64,000 nucleotides of DNA, taken from positions 4,030,001-4,094,000 of the forward strand of contig NZ_CP116009.1 of the NCBI RefSeq assembly GCF_027941915.1, read 5' to 3'. Shown piece after piece: positions 16,788-25,555 of the stretch. The notes beneath the pieces were generated by a model. The model did no database searches and was not told the DNA's origin. It saw nothing but the letters and a program-made list of their open reading frames with translations. The stretch comes from Ramlibacter tataouinensis. Lineage in GTDB: Bacteria; Pseudomonadota; Gammaproteobacteria; Burkholderiales; Burkholderiaceae_C. The translations under genes and the position numbers were made by a program. Within the stretch, counting starts at the first letter, position 1, and the number at the start of each line of letters is the position of its first letter.

Positions 16788-17509
16788 GCGACAACCTGCT
16801 CACGCTGGAAGGCGTCCACACCCACATCGGCGCGTACCACATCCTGCACGGCGTCGACCTGGCCGTGCCGCGCGGCCAGCTCACCATGCTGCTGGGGCGC
16901 AACGGCGCCGGCAAGACCACCACGCTGCGCACGATCATGGGCTTGTGGAAGGCCTCGGCCGGCCGGATCACGCTGGGCGGCCGCGACATCACCGCGCTGC
17001 CGACGCCGCAGATCGCCGGCCTGGGCGTCGCCTACGTGCCCGAGAACATGGGCATCTTCGCCGACCTGACGGTGCGCGAGAACATGCTGCTGGCCGCGCG
17101 CGGCGCCAAGACCGCCGCCCAGATCGATGAGGCCCGCCTGCAGTGGATCTTCACCCTGTTCCCGGCGGTCGAGAAGTTCTGGAACCACCCGGCCGGCAAG
17201 CTCTCGGGCGGGCAGAAGCAGATGCTCGCCGTGTCGCGCGCCATCGTCGAGCCGCGCGAGCTGCTGGTGATCGACGAGCCCAGCAAGGGGCTGGCGCCGG
17301 CCATCATCAACAACATGATCGACGCCTTCGGCCAGCTCAAGGCCAGCGGCGTCACCATCCTGCTGGTCGAGCAGAACTTCAACTTCGCCCGGCGGCTGGG
17401 CGACACGGTCGCGGTGATGGACAACGGACGCGTCGTCCATGCGGGCCGCATGCAGGCCCTGGCCGACGACGAGGAACTGCAGCATTCCCTGCTGGGGCTG
17501 GCGCTATGA
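16784..17509 (+). CDS. ABC transporter ATPase, LivF-like
   Basis: The 241-residue ATPase is of the LivF type, with GRNGAGKT as Walker A, LSGGQKQM as signature and LLVIDEPSKGLAP as Walker B plus D-loop. The ATG at 16784 overlaps the preceding stop, and its own stop overlaps the permease ATG at 17506. The tight coupling of the three genes implies a single complex. Confidence 0.92.
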   Translation: MSDNLLTLEGVHTHIGAYHILHGVDLAVPRGQLTMLLGRNGAGKTTTLRTIMGLWKASAGRITLGGRDITALPTPQIAGLGVAYVPENMGIFADLTVRENMLLAARGAKTAAQIDEARLQWIFTLFPAVEKFWNHPAGKLSGGQKQMLAVSRAIVEPRELLVIDEPSKGLAPAIINNMIDAFGQLKASGVTILLVEQNFNFARRLGDTVAVMDNGRVVHAGRMQALADDEELQHSLLGLAL

Positions 17510-18486
17510 ACAAGCTCGATTTCGACTGGAAGCCGCTGGTGCTGGTGCCGCTGCTGGCGCTGCTGGTGCTGCCCTTCATCGGCTCGTCGTCCACCTGGGT
17601 CACGCTCACGGTGGCCGGGCTGGCGATGGGCATGATCATCTTCATCATCGCCTCCGGCCTGACGCTGGTGTTCGGCCTGATGGACGTGCTGAACTTCGGC
17701 CACGGCGTGTTCATCGCGCTGGGCGCCTTCGTCGCCACCAGCGTGCTGGGCGCGATGGCCGACTACACGGCTTCCGGCAGCCTGTGGACCAACCTGCTGG
17801 CGATCCTGCCGGCCATGGTGGTCGCCATGCTGGTGGCCGCGGCGGTGGGGCTGGCCTTCGAGCGCTTCATCGTGCGGCCGGTGTACGGCAACCACCTCAA
17901 GCAGATCCTGATCACCATGGGCGGGATGATCATCGGCGAGGAGCTGATCAAGGTGATCTGGGGCCCGCTGCAGATCCCGCTGCCGCTGCCCGAGGCGCTG
18001 CGAGGCTCCTATTACCTGGGCGACGCGGCCGTCCAGAAGTACCGCCTGCTGGCCGTGGTCGTCGGCCTGCTGGTGTTCGCGATGCTGCTGTGGACGCTGA
18101 CCCGCACCAAGATCGGCCTGCTGATCCGCGCCGGCGTGCAGGACCGCGAGATGGTCGAGTCGCTCGGCTACCGCATCAGCGTCCTGTTCGTGGGCGTGTT
18201 CGTGGTCGGCAGCGCGCTGGCCGGCCTGGGCGGCGTGATGTGGGGCCTGTACCAGCAGAACGTGATCCCGCAGATGGGCGCCCAGGTCAACGTGCTGATC
18301 TTCATCGTGCTGATCATCGGCGGGCTGGGCTCGACCACCGGTGCGCTGATCGGCGCGCTGCTGGTCGGCCTGATGGCCAACTACACCGGCTTCCTGGTGC
18401 CCAAGGCGGCGCTGTTCTCCAACATCGTCCTGATGATGGCCATCCTGCTGTGGCGGCCCCAGGGCGTCTACGCGCTGAGCCGGTGA
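17506..18486 (+). CDS. branched-chain amino acid-type permease, LivH-like
   Basis: The 326-residue inner-membrane protein has about eight helices and LivH motifs, such as ASGLTLVFGLMDVLNFGHG, YRISVLFVGVFVVGSALAG and GGLGSTTGALIGALLVGL. It forms the channel with the LivM-like protein. The ATG at 17506 overlaps the LivF stop. Here both ATPase genes precede the permease genes, unlike the E. coli livHMGF order. Confidence 0.92.
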   Translation: MNKLDFDWKPLVLVPLLALLVLPFIGSSSTWVTLTVAGLAMGMIIFIIASGLTLVFGLMDVLNFGHGVFIALGAFVATSVLGAMADYTASGSLWTNLLAILPAMVVAMLVAAAVGLAFERFIVRPVYGNHLKQILITMGGMIIGEELIKVIWGPLQIPLPLPEALRGSYYLGDAAVQKYRLLAVVVGLLVFAMLLWTLTRTKIGLLIRAGVQDREMVESLGYRISVLFVGVFVVGSALAGLGGVMWGLYQQNVIPQMGAQVNVLIFIVLIIGGLGSTTGALIGALLVGLMANYTGFLVPKAALFSNIVLMMAILLWRPQGVYALSR

Positions 18487-18502
18487 AGGCGGGAGCCCCG
18501 AC

Positions 18503-19621
18503 ATGCTGAACCGACTGCTCTCCCACGACCTGCCGCGCAGCCGCGTGCTGGCGGTGCTGCTGGTCGCCATCGTGCTGGCGCTGGCGCTCACGCCTTTCCT
18601 GGTGCCCGGCGTCAAGGCGCTGAACGTGGCCGCCAAGGTGCTGGTGTTCATCGTGCTGGTGGCCAGCTTCGACCTGCTGCTGGGCTACACCGGCATCGTC
18701 AGCTTCGCCCACACCATGTTCTTCGGCATCGGCGCCTACGGGGTGGCGATCGCGCTGACCCGCATGGGACCCAGCTGGACGGCGCTGGCGGTCGGCATTG
18801 CCTGCGCGCTGGCCATGTCGTTCGTCCTGGCGCTCGCGATCGGGTTGTTCTCGCTGCGGGTGCGCGCGATCTTCTTCTCCATGATCACGCTGGCCTTTGC
18901 CGCCGCTTTCCAGACGCTGGCCTCGCAGCTGTCGGAGTTCACCGGCGGCGAGGACGGGCTGACCTTCAAGGTGCCGCCGCAACTGCAGCCCAGCTTCGAG
19001 CTGTCGTCCACGCCGCTGTTCGGGGTCGACCTCGACGGCCGCCTGCTGGCCTATTACCTGCTGTTCGTCGTCGCCGTGGTGCTGGTGCTGGCCATGCTGC
19101 GCATCGTCAACTCGCCGTTCGGCCGCGTCACGCAGGCGATCCGCGAGAACGAGTTCCGCGCCGAGGCCATCGGCTACCGGGTCGTGGTGTACCGCACCAC
19201 CTCCGCCATCCTGTCGGCGCTGTTCGCCACCCTGGCCGGCGCCATGCTGGCGATCTGGCTGCGCTACAACGGACCGGACACCTCGCTGTCCTTCGAGATC
19301 ATGCTGGACGTGCTGCTGATCGTGGTGATCGGCGGCATGGGCACGATCTATGGCGCCGTGATCGGCTCGGCCCTGTTCGTGGTGGCCCAGAGCTACCTGC
19401 AGGACCTGCTGCGGCTGGCCAGCGAGGCGACGTCGGGGCTGCCGTGGCTGTCGGCGCTGCTGTCGCCGGACCGCTGGCTGCTCTGGCTGGGCCTGCTGTT
19501 CGTGTTGTCGGTCTACTACTTCCCGACCGGCATCGTGGGCAAGCTGCGCTCGATCAAGCCCCGGCCGCCCCAGCCGCGGCCGCCGGCCGGGCAGGTGCGC
19601 CAGAGCGCCGCGCTCAAGTAA
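18503..19621 (+). CDS. branched-chain amino acid-type permease, LivM-like
   Basis: The 372-residue permease has the LivM core: SFDLLLGYTGIVSFAHTMFFGIGAY, the cytoplasmic loop QAIRENEFRAEAIGYR that touches the ATPases, and VIGGMGTIYGAVIGSALF. It follows LivH by 16 bases. The C-terminal tail is Pro/Arg-rich. It completes the importer. Confidence 0.92.
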   Translation: MLNRLLSHDLPRSRVLAVLLVAIVLALALTPFLVPGVKALNVAAKVLVFIVLVASFDLLLGYTGIVSFAHTMFFGIGAYGVAIALTRMGPSWTALAVGIACALAMSFVLALAIGLFSLRVRAIFFSMITLAFAAAFQTLASQLSEFTGGEDGLTFKVPPQLQPSFELSSTPLFGVDLDGRLLAYYLLFVVAVVLVLAMLRIVNSPFGRVTQAIRENEFRAEAIGYRVVVYRTTSAILSALFATLAGAMLAIWLRYNGPDTSLSFEIMLDVLLIVVIGGMGTIYGAVIGSALFVVAQSYLQDLLRLASEATSGLPWLSALLSPDRWLLWLGLLFVLSVYYFPTGIVGKLRSIKPRPPQPRPPAGQVRQSAALK

Positions 19622-19648
19622 CCCCGTCTGCACGAAAGGCGTCGCGCC

Positions 19649-20545
19649 ATGGGCCCGAGCTCGAACTACGTCACCTGCGCCGGCCGCGAGATCCACTTCA
19701 TGGAGTGGGGCCCGCAACACCGCAGCACCGTCATCGCCTGGCACGGCCTGGCGCGCACCGGCCGCGACATGGACGAACTGGCGGAGCACCTGGCGGCGCG
19801 CTATCGCGTGATCTGCCCCGACACGCTGGGCCGCGGCTACTCGCAATGGAGCCCGCAGCCGCAATCCGAGTACACGCTGGCGTTCTATGCGCAACTGGCG
19901 GCCGACCTGTTCGACCGGCTGGGCATCGCCGCCGCCCACTGGGTCGGCACCTCGATGGGCGGCGCCATCGGCACGGTCTGCGCCGGCGGGCTGCTGCAGC
20001 CGCAGCTCAAGGGCCGCATCCGCAGCCTGGTGCTGAACGACAACGCGCCGCGGCTGGCGCCGGCGGCGCTGGAGCGCATCAAGGCCTACGCCGGCAGCCC
20101 GCCGGCCTTCGACACCATGGCCGAGCTGGAGGCGTTCTTCCGGCAGGTCTACAAGCCCTACGGCTGGCTGAGCGACGCCCAGTGGCGCCGCCTGACCGAG
20201 ACCTCCACCCGGCGCCTGCCCGACGGGCGGGTGACGCCGCACTACGACCCGTCCATGGTGCGGCAGTTCATCGACCACCCGAACGACTACGAGACCTGGG
20301 CGCACTACGACGCCATCGAGGCGCCGGTGCTGTGCCTGCGCGGCGCCGCATCCGACCTGGTGCTGCCCGATGCGGTCGAGGAAATGCAGCGCCGGGGCCC
20401 GGGTGCGCGCGGCCGCCTGCGCGTGGTGGAAATCGCCGGCTGCGGCCACGCGCCCGCGCTGAACGTGCCCGAGCAGCTCGACCTGGTGGCCGGGTTCATC
20501 GACGAAGCCGAGCGGGCGGCATCGGCGCAGCTGACGGCGGCGTAG
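19649..20545 (+). CDS. alpha/beta hydrolase
   Basis: The 298-residue cytoplasmic hydrolase has the alpha/beta fold signatures: oxyanion region WHGLARTGRDM, nucleophile elbow GTSMGG (Ser), an acid in CLRGAASDLVLP and a final catalytic His in EIAGCGHAPALN. It may cleave an ester, thioester, lactone or C-C bond. It lies 27 bases after the permease and is the last gene of the sigma-54-controlled operon, so the imported ligand or its product is a likely substrate. The family is too broad to say which. Confidence 0.85.
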   Translation: MGPSSNYVTCAGREIHFMEWGPQHRSTVIAWHGLARTGRDMDELAEHLAARYRVICPDTLGRGYSQWSPQPQSEYTLAFYAQLAADLFDRLGIAAAHWVGTSMGGAIGTVCAGGLLQPQLKGRIRSLVLNDNAPRLAPAALERIKAYAGSPPAFDTMAELEAFFRQVYKPYGWLSDAQWRRLTETSTRRLPDGRVTPHYDPSMVRQFIDHPNDYETWAHYDAIEAPVLCLRGAASDLVLPDAVEEMQRRGPGARGRLRVVEIAGCGHAPALNVPEQLDLVAGFIDEAERAASAQLTAA

Positions 20546-20559
20546 CGGTCGCGCGCGCC

Positions 20560-20651
20560 GCCATCCTGCGCGCAGGCGGAGGATCCAGCGCAACGCGCCT
20601 GCGGCGCTCAGGCGCCGCGCTGCGAGGATTCCCGCCTTCGCGGGAACGACA
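20560..20651. repeat. REP-like intergenic repeat
   Basis: The convergent gap between the hydrolase and hemH contains TTCCCGC-CTTC-GCGGGAA followed by CGAC, the same type of hairpin as in the element at 7.25 kb. A further GC-rich hairpin precedes it (CGCAGGCG with CGCCTGCG). It may also serve as a two-way terminator. Confidence 0.5.
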
Positions 20652-20662
20652 AAAGAATCGGG

Positions 20663-21709
20663 CTAAGCCGCCTGCGTCGGCCAGCCGGCCAGGTTCCGCG
20701 CCGCGATCTCCCCCAGCGCGCGGGTCCACGCCGGTTCGGCATTGACGCAGGGGATGTAGTGGAAGGCCTTGCCGCCCGCGCCGAGGAAGGCGTGGCGGCC
20801 TTCCTGCGCGATCTCCTCCAGCGTCTCCAGGCAGTCGGCGACGAAGCCGGGGCAGGCCACGTCGACCCGCTCCACGCCCTGGCGGCCGAGGGCGCGCAGG
20901 GTCGGTTCGGTGTAGGGCTCCAGCCACTTGGCGCGGCCGAAGCGGGACTGGAAGCTCAGGGTCCAGGCGGCCGGGGCCAGCCCGAGGCGGCCGGCCAGCA
21001 GCCGGGCCGTCGCCTCGCATTCGGCCCGGTAGGGGTCGCCCAGGCGGACCGTGCGCTCGGGCACGCCATGGAAGCTCATGACGAAGTGGCCGGGCCGGCC
21101 GTGCTCGCGCCAGTAGGCCTCGACGCGCGCGGCCAGCGCGTCGATGTAGCCGCGGTCATCGAAGAACCGGGTGACGAACCGGATTTCGGGCACGTGGCGG
21201 GTGCGCGCGGACCAGGCGCCGACCGCATCCAGCACGCTGGCGGTGGTGGTGCCCGAGTACTGCGGGTAGGCGCACAGCACCAGGATGCGGCCGGCCCCTT
21301 CGGCCTTGAGCGCGTCCAGTTGCGCTGCGATCGACGGGCGCCCGTAGCGCATCGCATGCCGCACCTTGACCCGGTGCCCGGCTTCGCCCAGCCAGCCTTG
21401 CAGCAGCTTGGCCTGGCGCTCGGTCCACACCTGCAGCGGCGAGCCCTCGTTGCTCCAGATGCTGGCGTACTTGGCCGCCGACTTGGCCGGCCGCAGCGGC
21501 AGCACCACCCCGTACAGCAGGGGCAGCCAGGCCGCGCGCGGAATCTCGACGACGCGCGGGTCGGACAGGAACTCGCGCAGGTAGCTTCGCACCGCCGCCG
21601 CCGTGGGCTGCTCCGGCGTGCCCAGGTTGCAGAGCAGCACCCCGGTGCCGGTGGCGTGTCCGCCCGCGAGGACCGGCGGCTCGCTGCGAAATCGCGATGA
21701 AAAGGCCAT
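20663..21709 (-). CDS. hemH: ferrochelatase
   Basis: This 348-residue enzyme inserts ferrous iron into protoporphyrin IX, the last step of heme b synthesis. It shows the N-terminal [14 protein letters not shown], then [15 protein letters not shown], the catalytic-His segment [19 protein letters not shown] and the late [14 protein letters not shown]. Length is normal. The ATG at 21709 is the start that leaves the conserved N-terminus intact. An 18-base gap separates it from a divergent HAD-hydrolase gene, so the promoters overlap. Confidence 0.95.
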   Translation of the reverse strand: MAFSSRFRSEPPVLAGGHATGTGVLLCNLGTPEQPTAAAVRSYLREFLSDPRVVEIPRAAWLPLLYGVVLPLRPAKSAAKYASIWSNEGSPLQVWTERQAKLLQGWLGEAGHRVKVRHAMRYGRPSIAAQLDALKAEGAGRILVLCAYPQYSGTTTASVLDAVGAWSARTRHVPEIRFVTRFFDDRGYIDALAARVEAYWREHGRPGHFVMSFHGVPERTVRLGDPYRAECEATARLLAGRLGLAPAAWTLSFQSRFGRAKWLEPYTEPTLRALGRQGVERVDVACPGFVADCLETLEEIAQEGRHAFLGAGGKAFHYIPCVNAEPAWTRALGEIAARNLAGWPTQAA

Positions 21710-21727
21710 GCGGTTATTCTCGCCTGC

Positions 21728-22420
21728 ATGCTGGACTCCCCAAGGGTCAAGGCGATCAGCCTGGACCTCGATGACACCCTTTGGCCGATCTGGCCCACGA
21801 TCGAGCGCGCCGAGCGGGTGCTGCACCAGTGGCTGGTGAACCACGCCCCGATGGCCGCGGCGCTGTTCTCCAACCCGGGCGCGCTGGCCGAGATCCGCCA
21901 GCACCTGGCGGAGCAGCGGCCGGAGCTGCGCCACGACCTCAGCACGCTGCGGCGAGAGTCGATCCGGCTGGCGCTGTACCGCGCCGGCGAGGATCCGCTG
22001 CTGGCCGACGCCGCCTTCAACGCCTTCTTCGAGGCGCGCCAGCAGGTGGAACTGTTCGAGGACGTGATGCCGGCGCTGCAGGCGCTGTCGCAGCGCTATC
22101 CGCTGGTGAGCCTGTCCAACGGCAACGCCGACCTGCAGCGCATCGGGCTGGCCGGCTACTTCCGGGCCACGGTGACGGCGCGCGAGTTCGGCGTCGGCAA
22201 GCCCGACCCGCGCATCTTCCACGCGGCCGCCGGCGCCGTGGACGTGTTGCCGCACGACGTGCTGCACGTGGGCGACGACGCCACGCTGGACGTGGTGGGC
22301 GCGCTCAATGCCGGCATGCAGGCGGTCTGGGTCAACCGGGTGGACAACCTGTGGCCGCACGAGCAGCAGCCCCACGCCACGGTCCGGACGCTGGCGCAGT
22401 TGTGCGAATTGCTGGATTAA
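21728..22420 (+). CDS. HAD-family hydrolase
   Basis: The 230-residue phosphatase-like enzyme has the HAD motifs: LDLDDTLWP (nucleophile Asp), SLSNGNADL (motif II), the conserved K in [10 protein letters not shown] and the acidic [14 protein letters not shown] helical cap lies between motifs I and II. It probably hydrolyses a small phosphorylated metabolite. It is divergent from hemH, but a link to heme is not shown. Confidence 0.9.
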   Translation: MLDSPRVKAISLDLDDTLWPIWPTIERAERVLHQWLVNHAPMAAALFSNPGALAEIRQHLAEQRPELRHDLSTLRRESIRLALYRAGEDPLLADAAFNAFFEARQQVELFEDVMPALQALSQRYPLVSLSNGNADLQRIGLAGYFRATVTAREFGVGKPDPRIFHAAAGAVDVLPHDVLHVGDDATLDVVGALNAGMQAVWVNRVDNLWPHEQQPHATVRTLAQLCELLD

Positions 22421-22481
22421 GAGCCGGCTACCGGGCCCGCTTTGCGCCGCCCAACGGCCATCGTGGCGGATCGGGAGGCGA

Positions 22482-23768
22482 TCAGCGGCCTGCCTCCGGC
22501 GTGAGCTGCGCCACCGCCTCCAGCGCCGAGCGCACCGCGCCTTCCAGCGTGGCCGGGTAGGGCCCCTGCACGTAGTCGCCGCAGGCCAGCAGGCCGGGCG
22601 CGATGGCGATGGGCGGGCGCCGCAGCGCCGGCACGCAGGCGAAGGTGGCGCGCTTTTCCACCACGGTCCGTAGCGGCTGCACGCGCCAGCCCAGGGCCAG
22701 CGCCTGCTTCAACACCGCTTGCTCGACCGTGCGCGCATCGCCCTGGCTGGCGCTCGCCACGAAGGCCAGCACGCCCGCAGGCCCGCCCAGCAGCGAGCGG
22801 TCGAACACGAACTGCGCCGGCCCGTCGGACAAAGCCAGCATCGGCAGCGGCAGGCGCGGCCCGCCGCCGGCGTACACCGTGGCGATCGGCTCGTGCGCGA
22901 GGGCGCCGGCCGCCGTCAGCCAGTCGGCCGGCGCGCCGCAGCCGGCGACCAGGCGAGCGGCCTCCCACGCCGGGCAGGCCAGCAGCACGGCATCGAATGC
23001 CTCGCCATCGACCTGCCAGGCGCCGGCTTGCGGCTGCAGGGACTGCACGCGCGCGCCCAGGCGCAGGTCGGCGCCCTGCGCCGCCAGCCAGCGGGCCGCG
23101 GCGTCCGGAAACACCTGGCCCAGGTCGCCGCGCGGAATCAGCAGGCTGGAAGCGCCCCAGCCCTCCTGGCGGGGGCCGAACAGGCCGTCGCGCAGCACGC
23201 GCAGGAACACGGCGGCGCTGGCGCGGGCGGCGGTCAGGTTGAGTGCCGCCACGCACAGCGGCTCGACCAGGTCGCGCAGCACGTTGGGGCTCAGGCCCAG
23301 GCACAGGCGCTCGACGGTCCAGTGGTCCGGGCACTCGAAGCCGCGCAGGCGCCAGCGGGCCGCGTGCGCGAGCAGCGAGAGCTTGTCGGCGACCGACCAG
23401 CCGCGCGCGCGCAGGATGCCCCACAAGGCGTCGAACGGTGCGGGCCAGTCCGGCAGCTTCAAACCGTTGCCGTCCGGCCGCAGGAGCGTCAGCGGCAGGC
23501 TTTGCAGCACCTGCGCCGGCTGCACGCCCACCTGCCGCATCAGCGCCAGGCAGTCGCGGTAGGCACCGATCAGGATGTGCTGGCCGTTGTCCAGCGTCGC
23601 GCTGCCGCCGCCCGGCAGCTCCACCGGCAGGCTGCGGGCGCGCCCGCCCCATTGGCGGGTGGCCTCGAGCAGCGTGACGGCATGGCCGGCGCGGGTGGCG
23701 GCCACGGCGGCGGCCAGGCCCGCCCATCCGCCGCCGACGATGGCCAGCCGGATCGAGGGGGCGCTCAC
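22482..23768 (-). CDS. hpnE: hydroxysqualene dehydroxylase
   Basis: The 428-residue flavoprotein should reduce hydroxysqualene to squalene. The FAD-binding [17 protein letters not shown] is at the N-terminus, and [10 protein letters not shown] and [14 protein letters not shown] are typical of HpnE. The C-terminal FAD motif [20 protein letters not shown] is present. Translation starts at a GTG that overlaps the hpnD stop (GTGA). It is the last gene of hpnC-hpnD-hpnE. Confidence 0.92.
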   Translation of the reverse strand: MSAPSIRLAIVGGGWAGLAAAVAATRAGHAVTLLEATRQWGGRARSLPVELPGGGSATLDNGQHILIGAYRDCLALMRQVGVQPAQVLQSLPLTLLRPDGNGLKLPDWPAPFDALWGILRARGWSVADKLSLLAHAARWRLRGFECPDHWTVERLCLGLSPNVLRDLVEPLCVAALNLTAARASAAVFLRVLRDGLFGPRQEGWGASSLLIPRGDLGQVFPDAAARWLAAQGADLRLGARVQSLQPQAGAWQVDGEAFDAVLLACPAWEAARLVAGCGAPADWLTAAGALAHEPIATVYAGGGPRLPLPMLALSDGPAQFVFDRSLLGGPAGVLAFVASASQGDARTVEQAVLKQALALGWRVQPLRTVVEKRATFACVPALRRPPIAIAPGLLACGDYVQGPYPATLEGAVRSALEAVAQLTPEAGR

Positions 23769-24604
23769 ATCCGGCCCAGCGCCTGCACCTTCCAGGCCAG
23801 CCAGAGCTTGCGGATCGGCGTCAGGCTGGTGCGCTGGTGCAGGACGCGGAAGCCGTCGGCCTCGATCTCGCGCAGCAGGGTGCGGTAGATGCTGGCCATC
23901 ATCAGGCCCGGCTTCTGGCTGCGGCGGTCCGCCGCGGGCAACAGCGCCAGCGCCTCGTCGTACAGCCGGTTCGCGCGCTCGGCCTGGAAGCGCATCAGCG
24001 CGGTGAAGCGGTCCGAGTACTGGCGCTTGCTGATCTCGTGCGCCTTGACCTCGAACTGCTGCAGCTCGTTCACCGGCAGGTAGATCCGGCCGCGCAGCGC
24101 GTCCTCGCCGACGTCGCGGATGATGTTGGTGAGCTGGAAGGCCAGTCCCAGCCGGTGGGCGTAGGCAGTGGTGGCGGGGTCCTGCTGGCCGAAGATGCGC
24201 GCCGCCACCTCGCCGACGACGCCGGCCACCAGGTGGCAGTAGCGCTCCAGCGCCGGGAAGTCCAGGTAGCGGGTCTGCTGCAGGTCCATGCGGCAGCCTT
24301 CGATCACGGCCTGCAGGTGGTGCTGCTCGATGCCGAACTCCGCGGCCAGCGGCATCAGCGCGCGCAGTGCCGGGTGTTGCGGATTGCCGGCGAAGGCGCG
24401 CGCCACTTCGTCCTGCCACCAGGCCAGCTTGGCCTGGGCCACGCTGGGGTCGTGCACGTCGTCGACGACGTCGTCCACTTCGCGGCAGAAGGCATAGAAG
24501 GCGGTGATCGCCGCGCGGCGCGGCCGGGGCAGGAACAGGAAGGCGTAGTAGAAGCTGCTGCCCGATGCTGCCGCCTTCTCCTGGACGTATTGATCGGGGG
24601 TCAT
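23765..24604 (-). CDS. hpnD: presqualene diphosphate synthase
   Basis: The 279-residue prenyl-condensing enzyme joins two farnesyl diphosphates to presqualene diphosphate. Two Asp-rich motifs, REVDDVVDD and IIRDVGEDA, bind the magnesium-diphosphate. YYAFLFLP near the start and GRIYLP are family features. It lies 10 bases after hpnC. Confidence 0.93.
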   Translation of the reverse strand: MTPDQYVQEKAAASGSSFYYAFLFLPRPRRAAITAFYAFCREVDDVVDDVHDPSVAQAKLAWWQDEVARAFAGNPQHPALRALMPLAAEFGIEQHHLQAVIEGCRMDLQQTRYLDFPALERYCHLVAGVVGEVAARIFGQQDPATTAYAHRLGLAFQLTNIIRDVGEDALRGRIYLPVNELQQFEVKAHEISKRQYSDRFTALMRFQAERANRLYDEALALLPAADRRSQKPGLMMASIYRTLLREIEADGFRVLHQRTSLTPIRKLWLAWKVQALGRM

Positions 24605-24614
24605 GCGCCGATTG

Positions 24615-25463
24615 TCACATCCGCACCATGCGCGCCGCGATCAGCGGCAGGTCGAGCGGGCGCAGCTTGGGGCGGTGGAGGAAGGTGTCGAAGCCCAGGG
24701 CTTCGATCCGGTCGAGGATCCGCAGGCCGCCCTGCACGACGCCGCGCAGCTCCCAGCCGGCGCGGCCGGGCACCCGGTGCACCAGCGGCGCGCCCTCCAG
24801 CATCAGGCCGCGGGCCCACGCGCATTCGTCGCGCACCAGGGCCTGCCTGTGCCCCGGGTCCGAGTCGGCCGGCGCCAGCGGATCGACGCCGTGCGCCCGG
24901 CAGTCGTCTTCGGGGAGGTAGCGGCGGCCGCGTGCGAGGTCCTGGCCGATGTCCTGCCAGAAGTTGATCAGCTGCAGCGCCGTGCAGATCGCATCGGACC
25001 GGGCCAGCGAAGCCGCGTCCTCGACCTGGTACAGGTGCAACATCAGGCGGCCGACCGGGTTGGCGGAGCGGCGGCAGTAGTCCAGCAATTCGGCCCGATC
25101 GCGATAGCCGGCGCCGTCGCGGGTCCGGGCCACGTCCTGCTCGAAGGCGCTGAGCAGATCCTGGAGCAAGGGCAGGGGAAGCCGCCAGTCGCGGAGGGCA
25201 CCGGCCAGGGGGCCGAAGACCTGCGGCCAGCGCGCGGAGGGACCGCCGGCAGTCGCCGCCGCCGCCAGGTCGGCCCGGTACTCGGCCAGGGCGGCCAGCC
25301 GCTGGGCTGGGCTGGCGCTGCCCTCGTCCGCCAGGTCGTCTGCGGTGCGGGCGAACCAGTAGATCGCGGCCACCACCGGCCGCAGCCGCGGCGGGCACAG
25401 CCAGGAGGCGACGGGGAAGTTCTCGTAGTGGTCGACGGACCTTGCGGATGGGTTGGCGGTCAC
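24615..25463 (-). CDS. hpnC: HpnC, presqualene diphosphate to hydroxysqualene
   Basis: The 282-residue protein is the second squalene-synthase homologue of the HpnCDE route and converts presqualene diphosphate to hydroxysqualene. It has HYENFPVASWLCP at the start, the Asp-rich RTADDLADEG and the later FWQDIGQDLARGRRYLP. No squalene-hopene cyclase gene lies in the window, so the end product (hopanoid or other) must be decided elsewhere. Confidence 0.92.
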   Translation of the reverse strand: MTANPSARSVDHYENFPVASWLCPPRLRPVVAAIYWFARTADDLADEGSASPAQRLAALAEYRADLAAAATAGGPSARWPQVFGPLAGALRDWRLPLPLLQDLLSAFEQDVARTRDGAGYRDRAELLDYCRRSANPVGRLMLHLYQVEDAASLARSDAICTALQLINFWQDIGQDLARGRRYLPEDDCRAHGVDPLAPADSDPGHRQALVRDECAWARGLMLEGAPLVHRVPGRAGWELRGVVQGGLRILDRIEALGFDTFLHRPKLRPLDLPLIAARMVRM

Positions 25464-25480
25464 GGGCCGAGATTCTCGCC

Positions 25481-25509
25481 TTGACAGCGCCCGGGGCTCG
25501 CCATTAGAT
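25481..25509 (+). promoter_or_regulatory. sigma-70 promoter of RND operon
   Basis: A perfect -35 TTGACA (25481-25486) is followed after 17 bases by a weak -10 TTAGAT (25504-25509). Transcription would start near 25516, about 40 bases before the adaptor ATG. The strong -35 with an adjoining operator fits a repressor-controlled efflux promoter. Confidence 0.6.
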
Positions 25510-25530
25510 TACTAACCGGTCAGTCAGTAA
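25509..25530. promoter_or_regulatory. imperfect palindrome, TetR/AcrR-type operator
   Basis: TTACT...AGTAA ends flank an imperfect 22-bp palindrome (8 of 11 positions pair) with an internal ACCGGTCAGTC. It overlaps the -10 element and the expected start point of the RND operon. The shape and place suit an AcrR-like repressor, but no tetR gene lies in the neighbourhood. Confidence 0.55.
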
Positions 25531-25555
25531 CCTTTCCCGTTCCTTCTTTCCCCCC

